Assembly (NCBI RefSeq): GCF_964340395.1
Contig: NC_135556.1
Coordinates: 23,907,723-23,971,722, forward strand
Direction of reading: 5' to 3'
Source: Glandiceps talaboti
Taxonomy: Eukaryota; Hemichordata; Enteropneusta; Spengelidae
Length of the DNA: 64,000 bases
In this document: positions 43,453 through 56,760 of the stretch, piece after piece
Layout of the letters: each line of letters opens with the position of its first letter
Numbering within the stretch: position 1 is the stretch's first letter
Program-made: the position numbers and the translations under genes
Notes under the pieces: model-generated
Database searches by the model: none
What the model saw: only the letters and a program-made list of their open reading frames with translations
Told to the model about the DNA's origin: nothing

Positions 43453-44744
43453 CAAATATTAAGTGTATGGATTTGAATCCTATATACTGACATACTGACA
43501 TGGGTCCAGTATGTTATCATAATTTGACCATCAACTATTCGAGCACATTTTGTAAGTGATTAGCAACTTAATTTTAATCATAAGATGTAGAAAGACAGTA
43601 CAGGTGTGAGGATGACAGTACAAGTGCATGTCCTTCATTCAAATCTTCGATGTCATATAGAAAGTGAATATATGTTTCACGTTTGATATGGTTATGTTAT
43701 CGCAAAGGATAACCTGGGAATATCATTGTCATTTAAATACAATTTGAAAGGTTATGGCAGAAAGAATAGTAAATATAGTATGTAAAATAGAATTCTGCAG
43801 GGATCATTAATATGATGGGGAACCACAGATGTAACTTGAATTCATTAATTCAATGCAGTCGTCCGCATATGGGAACAAAAGATAGGTTATATATAAACTT
43901 CCACTGTGTATATACCGTCCTGTTCATATCATTTTTGTTATTCCCATGTGTGTAATAAAGTGTGCTATCTCGGTTCACTATCCGCTGAGTCATAGATAAA
44001 CATGCTGATATAAGAATCTTGATATGAAATCGTATGCTGACTCACACAGATATAATTTTATATCGGTCTTTACATGCGATGCGTAACATGAAATTGGCTT
44101 TGCCATGTGTTACTTAACGATAAGCGATCTTGTTCAAGCTACATTGAAACAAACATAGTAAATAACAACAACACACTATAATTAGTTCAAATCGATTTTT
44201 GTTTCAAAATTGTTACTATGACTTAGGCTTTTTGTTTTATTCATGATGGATTTTCGTCAAACTGTGTAAAGTCTTGTTTGTGATTAGTTGATGTCGTGTT
44301 AGGGGAGTTTAAATAGTTTCATCAGTGATTACGTCAAAGATGTACGCTTCAATGGCAACAATTTCACATGATCTAGGATGAAAACGTGGTAAGAACTACA
44401 TTCATGAGAAACGCTGTATAAATGAGACCCTAGGCCATTATGCTAGTGATGAACTGTGATGATGTGTTTTATATCAAAGTCTATAAACAGCAGAACGTGA
44501 TTGTCAGTTGGCATTACTGAGTCAGAAACAACGAAAAACGGAACGAACTCCGTAACACGGGTGTGATCAATCTACACAAATCAATCTCCGTTTTGAGTTT
44601 CGCAAACACGAGTACCTCATTGTCGCATGGCAGTGTGATTAGTCACTTGTCCTCAAACATGAGATTTTCACGTCAGTATCAAAGAAATTACATGCATAAC
44701 AGGTGGTGTCATGTTACTTTATAAACAACATAATTGAAAAGGGT
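43453..44744. other. intergenic / 3' flank of the neuropeptide gene
   Basis: No gene or element recognised. Confidence 0.45.
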
Positions 44745-44750
44745 TTTATT
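44745..44750 (-). promoter_or_regulatory. polyadenylation signal AATAAA (minus strand), neuropeptide gene
   Basis: TTTATT on the + strand, 160 bp beyond the stop codon in the direction of transcription. Another AATAAA overlaps the stop (GGK codons then TAA). Confidence 0.45.
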
Positions 44751-44910
44751 ACCATATGTAATACCGGAATGAGAAATTCTAAAATCGCTTTTTCACTACT
44801 AATATATTGTCGACTGTATACAAAACCAGTTAATGATATTATCCTTGCTGTTTTTATCCTTCATCATTTACAACTTCGTTACCATGACGAATCGGTTGTT
44901 GATGGTTTCT

Positions 44911-46923
44911 TTATTTCCCACCGAAAGTTGGTAAGCCCATGAAGACGCCCCTCCCCGCAGCGCGGGTGTCCATCGGTTGGTCTTCATTGGAATCAAATAT
45001 TGACATTGCCGACGAGCGCTCGTCAAGGAGACGTTTCCCATTAAATATCGGTAGTCCCATAAAAACTCCCTTACCTGGCCGTGCAGAGCGAGCGTTGTTG
45101 GAACGTTTTCCGCCGAAAGTGGGGAGTCCCATAAAGACACCTTTTCTACTCTCAGGTTTGGCGGAACGGATATCATTTGATCGATTTTCATCCGAAGTAA
45201 GCATTCGCTTAAGTAAATCTTTATTTAAAGCGGAAGAATGACCAATACCCGATCTTTTGCCACCGAATGTTGGTAGTCCCATAAACACACCCTTACCAGC
45301 GGCACGAATGTGCTGGGGTTGTTTGGCATCGAACGGCACCAGTCCGACAAAAGTTGATTCTCCGATATTCATTAAGTTGTCAACAAGTTTGGCTTCATCT
45401 TTTGTGCCATCATTTAGCAGGGAAAGTCCGTCAGAGTTTATCCACATTTGATTATCATTCGTTGATTCTACTGAATCTTTACCATAATGTCCTGCATCCC
45501 CCTCATGCACTACGTCGCCCATATGCCCACCACCTTGTTGGTTTTCTAAATCAGCAGCTGTGCTTTCATCTCTCCTATCACTTGCCTTGCGCTTATTGCG
45601 ACTAATAATTGGCATACCAAGGAAGATACGTCGACTTGGAGGAGGCTTTCGAGAAGCTTGGAGACTCTGATGGAAATCCGACCTACGATGATCGGGATCC
45701 ACTTGTGACAATTCATCCTGTTCTGCGAGAATATCTCGTAGATCAACATCATCACTGCTAGTACCAGTGTCCACATTTTGGAGCAAGCTCCACTCTTCAT
45801 CTTCTGTGTCACATCCAGGAGCAGTCAATGAAACACTTTTAGACGCACCAAGTTTGTGAAAGAATGGGTTGTCAACAGCTTCATCACGCACTCCAGCTAC
45901 TGGGCGACTGACGACTAGGAGTTCGTTACTTCGGATGACTTGATCATTATCAACTTGGTTGTGTATGTGAGGAACCTGCAAATTCAAATAAAGTAAACTA
46001 AATGAGCAAATTCAAAATAAAAATGTTCACTTATAATCTGTTTGCAAAATAGAGCATTTGCAAGAAATGCAAGTATCATTGATTTCCCTGAAAAAGCTCC
46101 GTATTTGTTGGTATACCTTAAGCTTGTTCATACTTTATCATTTTTTGATGAAAGAGTTTGTACATGTATTGGGTACACATTGGAACATATCGACAGCACT
46201 GAGTATACCGTACATTTCTAATGACAATAATCTGTGAACGTTTGATCATCCATCTATTGAAAGGAAAACATACTAAATACATAACAAGATTTGGAATATA
46301 AAACAATCTTCTCTTCCCGTATATATCGGATAAATGTGAACGCCTGTTACATTTATATCAAATTGCACTCTGTGGCACCAACTAACATTATTTGATTTTC
46401 AACCCAATAGAAATCATCTATATTAAACTATTAAACTTCTATGGACATTCCATTAAAAAAAGTCCCGCTACATACAGCTACAAGATTTTCGTCCATTTTA
46501 AGTTCATGGAAAATTCACCGTTACGGTGACAGACAACAGGTCATTTAAGATTATACTATTTCGTAAGTCTATCGCCAAGTTTAACCCTATGCGAAAATGC
46601 GAACCAATTTCAGCTAAATTCCGTGTACAATGATTAGGCGTTAGGGTATTTAAAGTGTCAACGTTTAGATATGAACTTGAAAGTTCGTATAAAAAACCAT
46701 ATCGGCAAATTTGCATGGAAGATATACTGTACAAAGATACTATCCATGTGTATAGAGTCGCCTTACGGAATAGCAATACTTCAATTGCGCCAAAAGTTAC
46801 AGATTTTTGTGCATGAAATAATTTTAAGATACTTACCCGTTTGGAAAAGTCCAGGGAAAAACATTCATGCACGCAAACGGTTGCAATGTGTAAAGACAGG
46901 AGGAGCCATGCTGTATGCTTCAT
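44911..46923 (-). CDS. neuropeptide precursor, GVFMGLPTFG-amide type
   Basis: Two exons on the minus strand: 46923-46837 (29 codons) and 45975-44911, joined in phase 0 by a GTAAGT donor and a TTTGCAG acceptor, 383 aa. Exon 1 encodes a signal peptide (hydrophobic WLLLSLHIATVCV) ending about residue 23, then LDFSKR at the junction. Near the C-terminus are four copies of one peptide. Three read GVFMGLPTFGG and one reads GVFMGLPIFNG, each preceded by basic residues (GK, RK, GK, GR) and followed by KR or, in the last, by K and stop. The final Gly would be converted to a C-terminal amide. Diverged relatives lie upstream: RR-IFLGMPIISRN-KRK and, without dibasic flanks, STFVGLVPFDAK. Spacers are acidic (DTEDEE, SDDVDLRD), as usual in prohormones. 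Probably secreted by neurons or endocrine cells and acting on a GPCR. I do not recognise the family; the F-x-G-L core is discussed in the findings. Confidence 0.87.
45976..46836. other. intron of the neuropeptide gene
   Basis: 861-bp intron between signal-peptide exon and peptide exon. No element recognised. Confidence 0.75.
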
Positions 46924-46989
46924 TTTGTCGACAAGAACTACCTGTCCGCGATGCGAGAAGCGTAACTAATGAGTCGCAACGACTTAAGC

Positions 46990-46997
46990 TTTATATA
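46990..46997 (-). promoter_or_regulatory. TATA box of the neuropeptide gene
   Basis: TATATAAA on the minus strand (tttatata on +), 67-74 bp upstream of the start codon at 46923. Confidence 0.65.
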
Positions 46998-47039
46998 CAT
47001 AACATGTATGCACGCAAGTATATGTTGAATCCATAGAAT

Positions 47040-48050
47040 AGAACGTCTTATCCATGAATGGAGGTCTCGCCGTAAAAGAAAATTAATAAAACGTTTGATA
47101 TGGATCGATATATTAAGTAGTGGGAGTTAATTTTTAAAGTCCGCTGAGATAGACAAGTAATGAAATATCTACAGGTCTGCAGTGGAGGAACTAAACAACT
47201 GTCATGTTAAATCTAACAATTTTATGTTTATGAACACAAATCGAATTATCTGAAACGACAAAACAAACTGTTTTTTAATGATTGTCGAATCTCATCGGTT
47301 AATAGTTATTAATCTGAAGTCAATATCATAGGAATGACGAATTACTGAAGGTCTTTTTGTGATATATAATTTCCGCTACATGCAAGGTGCCAAATTAACA
47401 CTTAAACGGGCACATGTGGTGCGTTGAATATAGTTATCTCGGGGGATGTCAATTGAAAAAAATGAGAAAAAACGTTCGCCCAAGTCGTGAATTCAAAGAA
47501 ATGGGCGAGATGGGAATCGATACAAATTTGGTCAAAGCCGGAAATAATCAGAATTAATTAGTGTGTTATAAATTTTGAATGTCATATCTTTCATTTTCTT
47601 TGAACTAAAGTACTAGACTTGTGTACAGTGTTGTTCTCAGAAATGAATTTTGATATTTAGATGTATGATTCGAAATTATTTCAATTTTACTTTTCTCTTG
47701 TATAAGTCAATATGGCGTACATTATTAAACTTTACGATCTTACACAAAACATCAAGATTAAATTTTCCTCACGTGCTTTTAGGACTTCCTTGTATTGTCC
47801 ATGTAATTATTCTCACATTCAACCATAGACCCGCCACTATGATTCAACAAAGTTATATCTTTAGCGGTAGCAAATTTGACAGTTTTCAGTTCACTGTGGT
47901 CATGAAAACTAAAATATCCATGACAACGGCTACATGAGTTCTGAATATGTGTGTGCGATCGGAGAGAGAACCAGAGCGAGAGAGAGAGAGAGATGAATAT
48001 GACAATTGTATCAACAAGTATTATTAGTCCCTAGGTATTAATATGAGAGA
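47040..48050. other. intergenic, no gene seen
   Basis: Upstream flank of the neuropeptide gene and AT-rich spacer, with a short GA run near 47,978. Nothing else recognised. Confidence 0.45.
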
Positions 48051-48054
48051 CGTG

Positions 48055-48333
<279 letters not shown>

Positions 48334-48759
48334 GATACGACATGGATTCCACTATTGAAAAACCTCTACTGATATGTTTGTGGTGCTAAGTGCAAAATAA
48401 GTCTGATTTGTACATTGTTGGTGTTATCGAAATTGAACATTTATTTTCGTTATGTTTTGTATTCATAAACACACTACTCCACGGAGTTCACTTACATCAC
48501 ATACTACAAACCGTGACGTATTTGGTATATATACTCTCAATAATTTTCACCAAAATCACTTCCTCCCAATTCCCCAAAGTGATTAAAACGATGTTATTTC
48601 CCCTCCTACACCTTTCGAATCTTTGCCGTGTAACAGCGTCGGTTTGCACACAGAAACGTGACCAAAAGTACGTGGGTGGATAGACGGGCAGTGAAATAGG
48701 TGGGTGTGATGGTTGTGGTAGTGTATGTGGGACATTGAAGATTACAGAAGAACTACAAT

Positions 48760-49070
48760 ATTTGTTTTTATATAGCGCTTTCCCACAATATGCTCAAAGA
48801 GCTTTACAATCATTACCCATGATATGGACCTATAGCGGCACAACGACCTTAACTCGATGGGGAACATACAATCCATTACAGCCTGTATTATCGCATAGGA
48901 TTAAAGCCTGCATATTGCAACCTCTATCATACCAGGTTCCCAATTATACAGCTGTTGACTGTGGCATAATCATGGTTCAAATCTTGCCCAGGGACTTTAG
49001 CCAGAAACAAACCTGAATATTCCAAGCGGATTAGGGCTACACTCTACCCATCCGATCATACATCGACTGC
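48760..49070 (-). mobile_element. SINE-like dispersed repeat
   Basis: Starts tatatagcgctttcccaca then gctcaaagagctttaca, the complement of the tail type seen at 35,205-35,292. It continues with ataccaggttccc, acagctgttgact, ggttcaaatcttgccca and ccaagcggatt. I recall this succession as a repeated element in invertebrate genomes. The ggttcaaatc could be a remnant B box of a tRNA-derived promoter. Family and exact ends are unverified. Confidence 0.5.
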
Positions 49071-50780
49071 AAAGTGAGAGAAGTGTTAAATTTGTTGACA
49101 TCACTCAATTACAAAGAATTTTAAGTCAGAGCATGGCATTATGGGTATTTCAAAGTGTTCGATCGAGATGTACACGTTCCCTTTGTAACGTTATATAGTA
49201 AGCCTGTAGATATTCTGTTTGTTTATTGAGTTTAGAAAAAATGATAGTTAATTGGATAAATTTTTTATTTCTGTATATTTATTGATTTATTCCTTATATT
49301 TATTTCGCATGTCACTGTTAGAAATTATATTTTCCTTTGATATGCATTAAGGTTAACCCTATAGTGACTGTCATAATGTCAACTACCTACCGTATCTTTA
49401 GTATAGGTGTTTAGTAATAACTAGATAAATATATTTTGGACACAAATGTTATCGTAACATTATAAATTAAGGTATGTCTGTGGCAGTTTCGATATTAAGT
49501 AAGAATTTTTCCTGGAAATATCTACAAACGTGTTATAACATCATTTTACCCAAACTACGATTCGTCAAATCTTGTAAAATAGTAACCACATTACCATTCT
49601 AAAGTGATAATATATCCATGAATAGTGAAAAATGGTAAAATGAGATGGATATCTAATAGCACAAATGAAATACAATGTATAACAATACCAAAGACGATAG
49701 ATGTAACAAAATGAAATAAAATGTGTTCTAGATGAACTAAGGTAGTATTGAAAAAAGCAGCTGATGATGGTTAAGTACTATTATTTTGACACGTAACTAG
49801 CACATGAGAGTACAGGAAAATATTTATATATTTTCTTTATGTCTTTATATCTTTTTTATTTAAACGACCCTCAGAAATATGTTATTTAAACGACCCTCAG
49901 AAATATTTATATATTTTCTTTATGTCTTTATATTTTTTTTATTTAAACGACCCTCAGAAATATGTTTATTTGTTGTTACTATGAAATAGAATGTTGAGTG
50001 CGGTCACATCAAAGACATTGAAATGGGATCAAAGATCAGAGAATTATTGAACCCTTGTGTCCTGTAAATAATCTACTTCTTATTGTACTACATCTCCTTG
50101 CAGTAATGTTAGATTCAAGTTCAAATTTCAGGATTCGATGTGCAAATATTATACAGTAAACTTGTACCCGCAATGTAGTGAGTAGTGGGAGGTGATATAA
50201 ACTAACAGTATTGCTCAAATAATATTGAAGTGGGCTTCGGAGCAGTCCGTAACATGATACCGTTCATTTGGAGTAATTATTTTGTATGTGAGTAAGTCAT
50301 CAATATGCAAAGCAGATAGTAAAACCATCGACCGTGTAGATGTCTCATGAATGACCTCGACGCGGTTAAATTGACCTACAAGTTACAATATACAGTCTTT
50401 TATGATGGATATCGACATTGACACTCGGCAGTATATAGAAACCTTCAAACGGTTTCAAGGTCTAAAATTATAGTATTCAATAACAAAATGTCAAAAAAAA
50501 TGAATGTACGTTTTCCTTTTTATTGATAGGATTCACTTTTTAAAGTCATCCATCAAGGTATTTTGCAGCTTGCCAGTACCAAGACTTGCCAAATATTGTT
50601 TACTTTCATTATTCAAACATCCAGGCAGGAGTTTTCTGAAAGTAAACGTTATAGAAATTATGGCGCCTTAAGATCAATACTAAACATTATGAAACGTCGC
50701 ATGAGAATAGCAACGGTTTTGTGAAGACGTTCAATGAAAGTAACGAATAGGAAAGAATGTGTGTGACAATGGTTCTTATT
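49071..50780. other. intergenic with a short tandem duplication
   Basis: AT-rich spacer. Between about 49,820 and 49,975 a segment containing atttaaacgaccctcagaaa occurs three times. No gene recognised. Confidence 0.5.
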
Positions 50781-50784
50781 ACAG

Positions 50785-51885
50785 GTTGTACTGGTAAATC
50801 AGTAACTCTCTCTGGAGTGGTAGTCTATTCTACAGGTTGTACTGGTAAATCAGTAACTCTCTCTGGAGTGGTAGTCTATTCTACAGGTTGTACTGGTAAA
50901 TCAGTAACTCTATCTGGAGTGGTAACCTATTCTACAGGTTGAACTGGTAAATCAGTAACTCTATATATCTGGAGTGGTAACCTATTCTACAGGTTGTACT
51001 GGTAAATCAGTAACTCTATCTGGAGTGGTAATCTCTTATACAGGTTTTACTGGTAAATCAGTAACTCTATATATCTGGAGTGGTAGTCTATTCTACGCAG
51101 GTTGTACTGGTAAATCAGTAACTCTCTCTGGAGTGGTAGTCTATTCTACGCAGGTTGTACTGGTAAATCAGTAACTCTCTCTGGAGTGGTAGTCTATTCT
51201 ACGCAGGTTGTACTGGTAAATCAGTAACTCTATCTGGAGTGGTAGTCTATTCTACAGGTTGTACTGGTAAATCAGTAACTCTATATATCTGGAGTGGTAG
51301 TCTATTCTACGCAGGTTGTACTGGTAAATCAGTAACTCTATCTGGAGTCGTAACCTATTCTACAGGTTGTACTGGTAAATCAGTAACTCTATCTGGAGTG
51401 GTAACCTATTCTACAGGTTTTACTGGTAAATCAGTAACTCTATATATCTGGAGTGGTAATCTATTCTACAGGTTGTACTGGTAAATCAGTAACTCTATCT
51501 GGAGTGGTAACCTATTCTACAGGTTGTACTGGTAAATCAGTAACTCTATATATCTGGAGTGGTAGTCTATTGTACGCAGGTTGTACTGGTAAATCAGTAA
51601 CTCTATCTGGAGTGGTAACCTATTCTACAGGTTGTACTGGTAAATCAGTAACTCTATATATCTGGAGTGGTAGTCTGTTGTACGCAGGTTGTACTGGTAA
51701 ATCAGTAACTCTATCTGGAGTGGTAACCTATTCTACAGGTTGTACTGGTAAATCAGTAACTCTATATATCTGGAGTGGTAGTCTATTCTACAGGTTGTAC
51801 TGGTAAATCAGTAACTCTCTCTGGAGTGGTAACCTATTCTACAGGTTGTACTGGTAAATCAGTAACTCTGGAGTGGTAACCCATT
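50785..51885. repeat. minisatellite of alternating 51- and 57-bp units, about 21 copies
   Basis: Each unit begins ggttgtactggtaaatcagt and continues with ctggagtggta. Short units have ctctatctgg and end ttctacag. Long units have ctctatatatctgg and often end tacgcag. From about 51,370 on, short and long forms alternate regularly, giving a higher-order unit of about 108 bp. One frame is partly open (GCTGKSVTLSGVV...) simply because 51 and 57 are multiples of 3. Confidence 0.95.
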
Positions 51886-52543
51886 CTAGTTTTATATGAC
51901 ATAGATAGAATTGAGTTCTAGAATCAAGAGTTTGCGAGAAACGTGTCAAGCCGTCGTAATGATGGTAGATGAATCCAGCGATGTACACCATAATTTACTC
52001 GTTGCTATCAACTTCGGTTAATACACATGGGCCTCGCAGAAACAAATTGCCAGGCGCCAATGGACTGATACAATCTAAGAACAAAATCATCATGAAATAT
52101 ATCAAATATATTGAAAACATGAGTATTTTGATTATATTTTTACAGTGTCTCGCTGTTTTACTATATGAGTGAAATGACTCTGTATCTAGTCAGTACCCAT
52201 TCAAAACGTAATCAGTGATCACGTGAATGGGGATCATCAATAGAAATAGAGAAGCTAACTTTGTCATATTTGAGGTGTCAAACCCTACGATAGGCACATT
52301 AAGAATATTATTGTTTGATAATAGGATGCATTATAGATAAATTATCAGTCTTCAGGGGTGTAAGCGGAAAGGCGTGAGGGTGGGTTGGTATGTAATAAAA
52401 AGTGTAAATTACGAATTACCCAGGGGATAATCCGTCTTACCCCCGTCCCACACACACTTTTTTACGGAAGTGGCATCACCTTATATATGATCGTAAATAC
52501 GTCTTGCGCTAACATTCTTGGTAAACTTCTGTGTGTATATACG

Positions 52544-52545
<2 letters not shown>
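51886..52545. other. intergenic, no gene seen
   Basis: No exon or element recognised. Confidence 0.45.
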
Positions 52546-52636
<91 letters not shown>

Positions 52637-52650
52637 TTGTGCGTGTCTGG

Positions 52651-52682
<32 letters not shown>

Positions 52683-52705
52683 GCCTATCTGTTTGTCTAC
52701 ATGTC
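52546..52705. repeat. (GA)n followed by (CTGT)n
   Basis: GA run (52,546-52,636) followed after a short gap by ctgtctgt repeats. A purine-rich then pyrimidine-rich arrangement on one strand. Confidence 0.95.
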
Positions 52706-54223
52706 TGTCTGTACACACTGACTGAAGTATACTAATATAACAAAGACCGATATTCCTTTTGATTGATGGCTAGCACATCCCAGAAGGTACGAACTATGAC
52801 AGTGAACAGATTAGGTCATTGTTTCTGTGGAACAAATTCACCTCAATGATGACCTGTAATCTATGCAACCGATAAGATGCACTCACCTTGTAACTGTTGG
52901 TATATCAAGATTCGTTACGGATGACAAAACATACGCTATACCTAAATGACTTTGCCTGACCAGTGCTCTAAGTATAAAGTATTGTAAGCTCCGTCAACGT
53001 ATATTGACATGTTGTTTTCCTAACTACAGCTCCTTCAGTTTGTTTATTTTGTACTCTTTGCTATTAACAGAACCCTGAGGTAGCAAATGACTGTAACTCT
53101 GATGTATCTGGGAATAGACTGCTAGCAATAAAATATCTAATGAGATGATGCGTTATTATGGGCCATCCTATGTACCTACTTAATGACGGAACTGAGGAGA
53201 CGGATGAAGCATGGATGTATAAGGGGAGTCTATTTTATACTCCGTGGATAAAACAACCTAAAACAATGCCTGAAATTTAGTACCTTTTAAATCCAATTTT
53301 ACAAAATTGTCTATACCCTGTGTGGCAACAAACACCTTGATATCACTTTGTGAAAAAATAAAGTTCTAAACAAAGTTTGGAAACAATAAACCAACGTCAT
53401 TATTTGCTATTGTGCGTAATATGTAATAATACATTTGACCGTTTCTTCAGGGCTGGCTAGCCTCACCCCCTACACTTTGCCTGGAAGCAGAAAGTCACAA
53501 GTGAAATACAATTGAGGATACCTACATTCAATTCATCATTCAAGTAACCACGCAGACACAAAAATATCGGCACAGCAAGTCACTATTGAAAGCTATTAAA
53601 TGTAACAGTTCACTGTTGTCGACGTCAAACTCTCGCCTACTTTTCATTTTTTGAACACACTGGTAAATGTTGTTTGGTGATTTGCCATTATTGACAAAAA
53701 AATCCCCCCAAATTAAGTTCCCTCAAGGAAATATTTTGAATCCCACCCTTCCTAATTTTGAATCCCAATGAATTTACTTTAAAGGGCTTGTATGTTAGGT
53801 TGGGACACCCCGTAGTGGACGTAAAGGGAATTCGTACCAAACCATGGACAAGTATTTATGGTTTTGATATTCTCAAGTAGATGCCACAGTTGGAAGAAAC
53901 GTACAAGTCGAAACTTCTATTCTTCAAAAGGAATCATCCAACTTCATATCGATTTTCAAATAGAAATAAAATGTCTAAACTTTGAAGCACATCTCAAACA
54001 TTATTAAAGAGTAATGTGTTATGGCATTTGTGATTATATATGAATTAAATTCTGCATCACTTATTGCATTATGTGGCTACTGATTCATTAATTCATAAAT
54101 TAGGTAAAGAAAAAGTTATTAAATATGCAGCCAAGTAAGTCTAGTTTAGCTTCAACGTACATGACTAGATTGACTAATTGTGATACTAAACAAGTATCTC
54201 ACTGAGTCACAATTAGGGAGCGG
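52706..54223. other. intergenic, no gene seen
   Basis: AT-rich spacer, nothing recognised. Confidence 0.45.
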
Positions 54224-54360
54224 TCAGTTTTTACGGCCGGGGGGGGGGGCGGTAAATCAGAGGTGGGGGGCACCTCAATTTGGGACTCAAAGAAGAGGGG
54301 GGGGGGGTCATCATTTTTACGAGGTGAATAAAGGGGGGGGTCACCTTGTTTTCAACTAAA
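54224..54360. repeat. G-rich element fragment
   Basis: Starts ttagggagcggtcag and contains three long G runs. The opening resembles the TTAGGGA ends of the TIR elements at 32,643 and 21,640, but no inverted partner was found here. Confidence 0.4.
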
Positions 54361-56760
54361 CAAAATCATGAGCCATATTTAATATCATAACTAGGCCAAA
54401 GCCCCTAAGCTCGCACAGCTGGGTAGATTCATTTGTGACTGGCTGCCTCACAATGATATCATAGATAGCACATTGTTCATAGAATGTGCATGCATAGTCA
54501 TTGTACCGCAATACATCCTTGGGTAAAACCACCAAAAAACATCGCTTACTATATAGGACGCACATGCGTACTAGTCATTGAGCCGATATGCTGCCGCTTG
54601 TGGGCGCTGTGCAAGCTACAAAAAATGTATGTGCATAAAATAAACCATAAACAAATAGCTATAGATATACATTCAAATATAACATAAACTCTGTCTCTTG
54701 ATACATCCAATATATATGGTATGGCGTCACAACACTGTACCATGGCCACCTTTAAGCAACAGCTACTTGTTAGAAAATTGACTTCTCACTATTGCATGTC
54801 ATCTTGTGGTACAAAAACTTGCATGTGTAGCTGTACATGTAAAACATAAGAAATGAAATACCTTAAGATTTACTGGCTCTAAAATCTGTTTCTCCATTGA
54901 CCTGAACATGTTGAATTGTGCACAAACATAACCAATTTAGGACACTTTGAAATAATATGTGGCAAACACTGTGACTGGAAGTGCCTGACCCAGCCTGTGT
55001 CTAGATATTGGATATTCAATGTCCATGTATATAGTTAGTCTAGTTCCTATACATTTTTGTACATACAATGTATGATAACTACAATCATCTCCATTAGAAG
55101 TCCCAAATTGATTTATGGTTGAGATCAATAGTTCAATGTAGGGTAAAAACTAAATTCTTTTAGTGAGGGGTGTGGTGAGAGGAGGTCTTTTATAATGAAA
55201 TCTGTTTTGTACCCCAATACAAACATTTCTAAAAATGTCAAATTGAAAAATGGGAAAAAAATTTGTTATGCATGGCCCTAAAATACATTATTGTGTCAAT
55301 AAAAAGCTATTTTTCCCTCACTACATACTGGCTTTGTATTCATAGCACTACATGATACTACATACTGATTTGAAATTGATTGAGCTGTGTGCAACAATTT
55401 TACCAATTTAGTTAGAAGGGGTGAGGAAGGGGTTCTGGGGCCTTACTAAAAGAATTAGTTTTTTTACCTACTGATCTCACCCCTAATATGTTTATTTATC
55501 ATAAATGTACAAACTATTGAACTGTTACTTGGCATAGCTATAGTACGAACTATATGTCTTATCAAAAATTACTTTTCTGTGTTTGTGTTTCACTTCTTCT
55601 CTGATACCTGTGACCATCACTAAGTTTAATACATGTTACCAGGCTACATGTGAAACCCCCTTTTGTCTTGCTATTGTTTTACACCATAAACTACCAAGAA
55701 AGAAATATATTCGAAGGTGAACACAATATTAATCGGATTATCAGAGAATATATGTGAATGACTGATAAACAAAGTTATAAACACAGACTTGTTTGATGAT
55801 GATCTAGTAAAGGCTATTTACTGTAGCCAGAACTTCTATAGTACTGACACGGTGCAAAGTTAGGAGGAAAATTAGATTTTACATCTCCTCTGGAATATCT
55901 AGTATCCACATTGAGTGACTGTATACTGCGAGTAAAATTTTGTCAGCAAATCATAATGTTACATTTCCTTGGTTTTAGAGTGTATTTATTTTCAAGGCTA
56001 TCATGTTGCCAGCAATATACTGGACAACATAGCAAGAAGTAAGTGAATTGAATTAGTAATCTAGTTTAGAAACTGCTGTAGTACAGAAACATTTTTATGA
56101 CATTTTTTAATTTCTATTTTGACACCAATGACATTTATCACATTTCATTATTCAAAACCTTTCAAAATTATCAGTGTGGTCAATGAATGGGGGGTGGTGG
56201 GGTTGGTGTTTTGAGTCAGTGTCATGATTAAACTGAACAATTATGAACAGGACAAACAAGTGCCTAGAGGAGTGCAAACGTGTATATGTATGGAAAGCCG
56301 TAGTTGTGGTAAGTCTAAAGAAAACAATATATTGACTATATGATGTGAACATATCTTTATATGATGTAAACAATTCATTATATGATGCAAGTACATCATT
56401 ATGTGTGCCAGTTACATACGGACATGGATTTACAAGTATATTAACTTCATATATAATATTGTACTTGGTAATTAGCTGAATTAATAGATATTAATAGTTC
56501 ACTCAATCTAAGATATATTCTAGAACTTTTGGTTACCGAACCATGAATATTTTGTATGTCTGTGAACAGACACTCATACTTCTCATAGGGTTCCTATCTA
56601 AAGAGCTTTATACATGTGAAGCAATGGATTTTGGTTAGCAATTTACCAGATACACTTAAAATTACTGAAAATGTAACATGTAAAATTAACTATGCAGTGT
56701 GTGGTATTATGCTTTGAGAAGAGAGTGTCTTTTGCAAGAACAAAAAGAGTGTTTCTTGTC
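54361..56760. other. intergenic, no gene seen
   Basis: AT-rich spacer. The motif tatatgatgt recurs near 56,337-56,392. No exon recognised. Confidence 0.45.

Noticed and set aside
44939-45605. Plus-strand open frames opposite the neuropeptide precursor
   Set aside because: They mirror the repeated peptide codons on the other strand, with no signal peptide or splice evidence.
48950-48985. Possible tRNA gene suggested by ggttcaaatc
   Set aside because: No A box, acceptor stem or cloverleaf could be assembled; it belongs to a SINE-like repeat.
50757-51806. Open frames reading GCTGKSVTLSGVV repeats
   Set aside because: The minisatellite unit lengths are multiples of three, which keeps a frame open; frames are broken repeatedly and no gene context exists.
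50785-51885. Could this or the 38,081-38,595 array be a CRISPR?
   Set aside because: Units are contiguous without unique spacers, and the genome is clearly eukaryotic with spliced genes.
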